This document shows positions 22,917 through 26,406 of a stretch of DNA of 26,406 nucleotides, one piece after another. Position numbers and translations under genes: made by a program. Each line of letters begins with the position of its first letter. Position 1 is the first letter of the stretch. The notes below the pieces were generated by a model. It made no database searches. It was not told the DNA's origin and saw only the letters and a list, made by a program, of their open reading frames with translations. Location of the stretch: NCBI GenBank assembly GCA_024279575.1, contig JAJRRJ010000190.1, positions 1 to 26,406 of the forward strand. The letters run 5' to 3'. The stretch comes from Alphaproteobacteria bacterium (GTDB lineage: Bacteria; Pseudomonadota; Alphaproteobacteria; Rhizobiales; Devosiaceae).

Positions 22917-23552
22917 CTAACCGGTAAGGATTATGCGCATTAGATCCGCTGTATTTCGCGCACCTAGCTTTTCCATAACCCTTGCCCGATGCACCTCGAT
23001 TGTTCGGGGCGATATTCCAAGGGCACGCCCTGCCTCTTTATTGGATTGCCCATTGGAGATCAGCTGCAACACCTCTCTTTCCCGAGGCGTAAGCTGGTTA
23101 AATCCTCGAATTTCAATTGGCCGCCGCCCCCCCTGAACCGCACCCAAATGAACATCACGACGCAGCGCCTCGCGCACCGCACGCACAAATTTTTCTGTAT
23201 CAATCGGTTTTGAGATGACATCGGTCGCACCGGACTTCATTGCACCAACAGCAGCTTCGATATCGGGTTTGTCGGCCAGCATAAAAACAGGCGCCCCGGT
23301 ACAGGCCTGCTTGATCCTTGCCAAATTGCCTGCACTCGATTCCAACTCAATTTCAAGGCTCAACACCACAACATCAGGAGATCGGCGCTGAATGGCCAGA
23401 AAAAAATCAGCGCTATTGTGGGAACTTGTCGTTTGAAACCCCTCAAGTCGAAATAACACACTCAGCGCCTCACACGTTCCAATATCAGCGTCCACAATAT
23501 GCACGAGCCGATCCCGATTGTGATAAGAATGATAATATACTTCCTGTTTCAT
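22917..23552 (-). CDS. FixJ/NarL-type regulator with a receiver domain lacking the phosphoacceptor Asp
   Basis: A 211-residue regulator. Residues about 16-130 form a receiver-like domain starting VHIVDADIGTCEAL and ending VISKPIDTEKF. The C-terminal LuxR-type helix-turn-helix is clear: LTPREREVLQLISNGQSNKEAGRALGISPRTIEVHRARVMEKL (154-196). Compared with FixJ, the acidic pair is reduced to Asp21-Ala22-Asp23, Ser65 is where the phosphorylated Asp would be (VVVLSLEIEL for VLDVRMP), and the switch Thr/Ser is Ala93; Lys115 is kept. Phosphorylation in the normal way is therefore unlikely, and no histidine kinase is adjacent. The DNA-binding part looks intact. The ATG is at 23550-23552 behind GGGAAAG. 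Confidence 0.88.
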   Translation of the reverse strand: MKQEVYYHSYHNRDRLVHIVDADIGTCEALSVLFRLEGFQTTSSHNSADFFLAIQRRSPDVVVLSLEIELESSAGNLARIKQACTGAPVFMLADKPDIEAAVGAMKSGATDVISKPIDTEKFVRAVREALRRDVHLGAVQGGRRPIEIRGFNQLTPREREVLQLISNGQSNKEAGRALGISPRTIEVHRARVMEKLGARNTADLMRIILTG

Positions 23553-23610
23553 AAATCTTTCCCAATTAAATTATGTATCAGTTTCACAAACACATCCCCC
23601 GCTCACCACC

Positions 23611-23625
23611 TGAATAATTTATTCA
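23611..23625. promoter_or_regulatory. Palindrome TGAATAATTTATTCA
   Basis: A perfect palindrome with 7-bp arms around one T, 59 bp upstream of the regulator start codon. It could be an operator. I cannot assign it to a known regulator. Confidence 0.35.
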
Positions 23626-23630
23626 ATACG

Positions 23631-23662
23631 CCACAATACGAGAATCACCTTCCGCATTGTGG
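23631..23662. promoter_or_regulatory. Hairpin-forming inverted repeat upstream of the regulator
   Basis: CCACAATACG (23631-23640) and CGCATTGTGG (23653-23662) are complementary at nine of ten positions around a 12-base loop. No T-run follows on either strand, so it is not a classical terminator. It may be an operator or a leader structure. Confidence 0.35.
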
Positions 23663-23718
23663 ACTAGGTGTTGTGCCGGGTGTGAGTTGGTAAATGCGTA
23701 GAATCAAACACCTACAAA

Positions 23719-23763
23719 TAGGACTACATTCCTAAACACGGCCTGTAAAGGAATTTTTTCCTA
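23719..23763. promoter_or_regulatory. Pair of 16-bp dyads, WAGGA-N6-TCCTA
   Basis: TAGGA-CTACAT-TCCTA (23719-23734) and AAGGA-ATTTTT-TCCTA (23748-23763) have the same layout and start 29 bp apart. A further CCTA-CAAA-TAGG dyad overlaps the first. Repeated half-sites of equal spacing in the regulator's upstream region suggest a binding array, possibly autoregulatory. Confidence 0.45.
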
Positions 23764-23864
23764 TTAGTATTTGGGCCTAAGTAAAGACACATAGCCTCAG
23801 CGAAAAAATTTGTTTGCTGCAAGATAGAAGCAAGCGTTTTGCAAACCCGTGATATCACCCTGAC

Positions 23865-23892
23865 ATTGTGTATTTTGCATTGTATATTTTGC
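23865..23892. repeat. Two tandem 14-bp units
   Basis: ATTGTGTATTTTGC (23865-23878) is followed directly by ATTGTATATTTTGC (23879-23892); they differ at one base. An ACTGTGATTGTC stretch continues the pattern loosely. Confidence 0.5.
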
Positions 23893-23911
23893 ACTGTGAT
23901 TGTCAGTCAGA

Positions 23912-23959
23912 CAAAAGGAACGCAGCGCGGCAGTTTTCGGCTAACAACGGCCACGCTGC
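23912..23959 (-). terminator. Likely terminator of mscL
   Basis: On the minus strand GCAGCGTGGC (23959-23950) pairs with GCCGCGCTGC (23931-23922) over ten bases with one T-G pair, enclosing 18 bases. A TTTT lies four bases after the stem. It begins 17 bp beyond the mscL stop codon. Confidence 0.5.
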
Positions 23960-23975
23960 ATATAATGAAACAAAG

Positions 23976-24335
23976 TTACTTTTTCAAAAGGTCCCGAATT
24001 TCCCCCAGCAGCACTTCCTGAGCGGGAGGGCTAGCGGGCGCCGCTGGCTTTTTCTCTTCTTTTTTCTTCAGCGAATTGATGCCTTTTACCACAATGAACA
24101 AAGCCCAGGCGATGATCAGAAACTTAACAATGGCATTGATAAACAACCCAATATTTACCGGCCCCAGCACGATTGATGAAAAATCGGTACTGCCCAGCAA
24201 CAGGCCCACTAACGGCATAATAACGTCATCAACCAACGAACCAATAATGGCTCCGAAAGCCGCGCCGATTACAATACCGACAGCCATGTCGATCATATTT
24301 CCTTTGATGGCAAATTCCTTAAATTCCTTGAGCAT
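23976..24335 (-). CDS. mscL: Large-conductance mechanosensitive channel MscL
   Basis: A 119-residue inner-membrane channel that opens under high membrane tension during osmotic downshock. MLKEFKEFAIKGNMIDMAVGIVIGAAFGAIIGSLVDDVIMPLVGLLLG is the amphipathic N-helix plus the first membrane helix. GLFINAIVKFLIIAWALFIVVKGIN is the second, and QEVLLGEIRDLLKK is the cytoplasmic bundle helix. The periplasmic loop between the helices (STDFSSIVLGPVNI) is clearly shorter than in the E. coli protein, so the whole chain is shorter than its 136 residues. The start at 24333-24335 matches the family N-terminus; the frame is open further upstream but without homology. Confidence 0.95.
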   Translation of the reverse strand: MLKEFKEFAIKGNMIDMAVGIVIGAAFGAIIGSLVDDVIMPLVGLLLGSTDFSSIVLGPVNIGLFINAIVKFLIIAWALFIVVKGINSLKKKEEKKPAAPASPPAQEVLLGEIRDLLKK

Positions 24336-24520
24336 TAGTTCTGTCCCTGTTTTAATTTCACAATTGGTATGTTTGGTCTCAAATAGATTTTTTGGAGACC
24401 CTGCCGTAATTTTTGCTGAAAACCCCTTAAAAATCAAGCACTTTGAGCCAAATTATATCTTCTATCCGTCTCAATTTCTCAACCTGCACACTTTTCTTAA
24501 ATTCGCAAAATGCATGTTAG

Positions 24521-24535
24521 TTAACCGGTTGTTTA
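24521..24535. promoter_or_regulatory. CtrA-like site TTAA-CCGGTTG-TTTA
   Basis: The sequence matches the CtrA consensus TTAA-N7-TTAA at seven of eight defined positions. It lies 85 bp upstream of the start codon of the PodJ-like gene, in the 284-bp spacer shared with the divergent mscL. CtrA controls polar-development genes, including podJ, in Caulobacter. A single near-match may be chance. Nothing else in 24336-24619 stands out. Confidence 0.35.
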
Positions 24536-24619
24536 CGATGTTTTTGTGAAAAGGGGAGTTGAACCCTCTTTCCGGTTTGGTGGGGAAATCTGATTTAATG
24601 CAAACCGAACGGAATATTT

Positions 24620-26406
24620 ATGGCCCAGGCGCGTCGTTTTAATCATTGGCAAGAAATCTCCGACCCCTGGCAAAAAAGCCAACCCGGTCAGGATGTTGAT
24701 AACTGGAATGAATTGCGGGGCGAACTTGAGGACCTGCTGGATCAGGTGCATATGCAAAGCCATGATGCGCAGATACGTGCAACCAGCGCAATTGAACCCG
24801 CACATTCAGCCAACTTCACTTCCACCTATCAGCAGCCGTTCAACCCCAGCGCACCCGCCGCGCTCGACCGGCACAGCCATGCGCTGGCGTCAGTACAACG
24901 AGCAGTGGACCGATTTAGCGAACCAGAGGAGGCAATGATTATGCCTGCCCGATCTCAGCACCAATTACAAAATGCCATTCGCCAAATTCGCTCAAGCCAA
25001 CGTGGCCGGCAGCAGCGTCCGAAAATAGGCTCCAGAACAAACACAGGCGGAGCGCCTTTTCAAAGCCCCCAATCGCAACAACACCACGGCTATGGCGGAA
25101 ATCCACCTCACACATCTGCGCGCGCTGAAGTTCAGTTTGATGAAATCGGCAATGCCCTTGAAAGCATCAGTGCGCGCATGGAAAGTTTTGAACAGGCTAT
25201 TGGCGACAGGCAAAATTCAGATACAGCCGTCGCGGATATGGCAATGCAGGTTGAGCAGCTGTCAGGTGTTGTTGAACACCTGGCAAATAACATTGGCGAA
25301 CGCGGCCAAATAAAACGGCTTGAAAATCAGATTGCAAAAATGGCCGACGCCATTCCAAACGGGGCAGATCTGGACTTTGCCTCCCTCGACAAGCGGCTTG
25401 ATGTCCTGTCCGGCGCTTTTGAAAAACTCAGGGATTTACAAGCACAGCAGTTGGAATTGAGCATTAACTCCAGCGGTGATGACAGCCAAATGGAAGCCAT
25501 TGACCAAGGCGTTCGCAACATAAATGAACGACTGGACAATTTAGGTATCAATGCACTTGACCTGAAGCCAATCGAAGATTGTGTGCGCTCGGTTTATGAC
25601 CGGATCGATACGCTTGAACACAGTGTGGCGACCCCTTCTCCTGCCCTTGAACGCTTAAGTGAAGAAATGGCGCAGTTTACGCAAGCTATGCGCGATGAAA
25701 AAGGGGGCGACCTTTCTGCCAATTTGGTTGCGCAGGTGGAAGGGCTGGTTGAACGAATTGAGCAGATCGAAACTGAAGGCACACCTGTTGCTGAGCTTAA
25801 AATCGATATGGAAGAGCTGCAGTCCAGTGTAATTGCTGCAATGGAGCCTCGATTTTTAGCTCTGGAGGACAAAATTGGCAGCCTGTCTGGAAAGCTGGGC
25901 GGAAAAGCGGCTTTTGCAGGCGAGGTGCAACACAATAGCATTAATACCGAGGCCCTTGAGGAACACATCCGTGAACTGGCTGACAAACTGGACAAAACCA
26001 GTTCAGACCTGAACGGTTTACAAACGATCTTTGACCAAAGGGACGACAAAGCAAACGTTCCAGATTTGGACTCCATCGCAAACATTGTTGCTCAACGCAC
26101 CTCAGAAGCAATGGCAAAGCTGCAATCCAAGCCCGGAGAAAGCGTTGGCCAAAAGGCGTTGGATCGACTGGAGGGGCGACTGTCCGACTTGTTTGCAGAA
26201 CGTACACAACAGCAGGACCCACAAGAATTTTCGCAGGTTCGCAGTACAATCAACCAGGTCAACCAGCGCCTGGAACGGCTCGAAGCCACGTTAAGTGAAC
26301 AGGCAAAGCACGCGTCACATCAGACAAGCACTCAACACCAACCGATTTCGCACACACCCAAGTCTCCCCCCGGCAGACGCCGCGCGGCCCCCAAAAGGCT
26401 TCGGCA
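24620..26406 (+). CDS. Large coiled-coil protein, PodJ-like polar organiser, N-terminal part (cut by window edge)
   Basis: From the ATG at 24620 the frame stays open for 595 codons to the window end; an in-frame TAA at 24596 fixes this as the first start. The N-terminus MAQARRFNHWQEISDPWQ is followed by a short acidic helix (NELRGELEDLLDQV). A Gln/Ser/Pro/His-rich linker spans about 55-165. After that comes a long series of predicted coiled coils rich in Glu, Gln and Leu (ALESISARMESFEQAI, QIKRLENQIAKMADAI, LVERIEQIETE, INQVNQRLERLEATLSEQ). The last visible part is basic and proline-rich (PKSPPGRRRAAPKR). This layout resembles the rhizobial PodJ-like proteins that continue with a membrane helix, Sel1 repeats and a peptidoglycan-binding domain. 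Those parts are outside the window, so the identity is inferred. Confidence 0.65.
   Translation, partial: MAQARRFNHWQEISDPWQKSQPGQDVDNWNELRGELEDLLDQVHMQSHDAQIRATSAIEPAHSANFTSTYQQPFNPSAPAALDRHSHALASVQRAVDRFSEPEEAMIMPARSQHQLQNAIRQIRSSQRGRQQRPKIGSRTNTGGAPFQSPQSQQHHGYGGNPPHTSARAEVQFDEIGNALESISARMESFEQAIGDRQNSDTAVADMAMQVEQLSGVVEHLANNIGERGQIKRLENQIAKMADAIPNGADLDFASLDKRLDVLSGAFEKLRDLQAQQLELSINSSGDDSQMEAIDQGVRNINERLDNLGINALDLKPIEDCVRSVYDRIDTLEHSVATPSPALERLSEEMAQFTQAMRDEKGGDLSANLVAQVEGLVERIEQIETEGTPVAELKIDMEELQSSVIAAMEPRFLALEDKIGSLSGKLGGKAAFAGEVQHNSINTEALEEHIRELADKLDKTSSDLNGLQTIFDQRDDKANVPDLDSIANIVAQRTSEAMAKLQSKPGESVGQKALDRLEGRLSDLFAERTQQQDPQEFSQVRSTINQVNQRLERLEATLSEQAKHASHQTSTQHQPISHTPKSPPGRRRAAPKRLR

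Larger units (their letters stand above)
23553..23975. other. 423-bp dyad-rich region between the pseudo-receiver regulator and mscL
   Basis: There is no gene here. From the regulator side it holds a 15-bp palindrome (23611-23625), a hairpin (23631-23662), two similar dyads (23719-23763), a tandem 14-bp repeat (23865-23892) and the mscL terminator. The regulator's promoter should be here. The region is AT-rich compared with its flanks. Confidence 0.6.

Noticed and set aside
23976..24335. Short periplasmic loop of MscL as a novelty
   Set aside because: The loop is shorter than in E. coli, but other MscL proteins with short loops exist, so this is probably normal variation.
25594..26085. Minus-strand frames opposite the PodJ-like gene
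   Set aside because: The Ser-rich translation is what the complement of a Glu/Gln/Leu-rich coiled-coil gene gives. The plus-strand frame is open for 595 codons and has a plausible start.

Overview
The window reads as chromosomal DNA of an alphaproteobacterium, most likely of the order Hyphomicrobiales (Rhizobiales). The best evidence is the minus-strand block small basic protein / murA / DUF2948 / hisD / UPF0262 + low-molecular-weight phosphatase / infA / maf / yacG / tRNA-Phe, a gene order I know from rhizobial genomes. A long coiled-coil protein resembling PodJ-type polar organisers at the right edge, a FixJ-like regulator and an OmpA-type lipoprotein fit the same group. I cannot name a genus. 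Almost all genes lie on the minus strand; the exceptions are the glpK fragment at the left edge, tRNA-Thr and the PodJ-like gene at the right edge.

Layout, left to right. 1-468 is the 3' end of glpK. 499-1966 holds a predicted Tat-exported CAP-domain lipoprotein and a BASS-family membrane transporter. 2247-3524 is an imelysin-family periplasmic protein whose GxHxxE motif reads GxRxxE. 3724-4980 is a divergent WS/DGAT-like acyltransferase-fold protein with a clear paralogue at 20853-22133. 5065-11600 looks like one sugar operon, read right to left: an AfuA-type binding protein, a fused permease, an ATPase, an SDR sugar dehydrogenase, and then wreckage. The wreckage is the first codons of what looks like a 2-keto-3-deoxygalactonate kinase gene joined directly to the 3' half of a GH42 beta-galactosidase, which also carries a frameshift near its end. 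A deletion therefore seems to have removed the middle of a lactose/galactose operon. The neighbours suggest that the 'iron-type' ABC transporter carries a sugar or sugar phosphate.

11840-12034 holds tRNA-Phe followed by a repeat; 18009-18231 holds tRNA-Thr followed by a related repeat. The two copies align without gaps over 97 bp (78 matches by my count), and in both the copy ends in an ACCATT that repeats the tRNA 3' end about 115-118 bp downstream. 12173-17835 is the conserved housekeeping block, in which UPF0262 and the phosphatase are fused into one 314-residue protein. 18282-19790 is glpD, which would work with glpK in glycerol use. 20111-22803 carries an OmpA-like lipoprotein, the second WS/DGAT-like protein and an exported rhodanese. 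22917-23552 is an orphan FixJ-like regulator whose receiver domain lacks the phosphoacceptor aspartate, behind a promoter region rich in dyads. 23976-24335 is mscL, and 24620 to the window end is the PodJ-like coiled-coil protein, with a CtrA-like site between them.

Most useful leads: the collapsed galactoside operon and the implied sugar role of its transporter, the repeat attached to tRNA 3' ends, the paired WS/DGAT-like proteins with altered active-site motifs, the UPF0262-phosphatase fusion, and the pseudo-receiver regulator. All calls come from reading the sequence; no database search was run.
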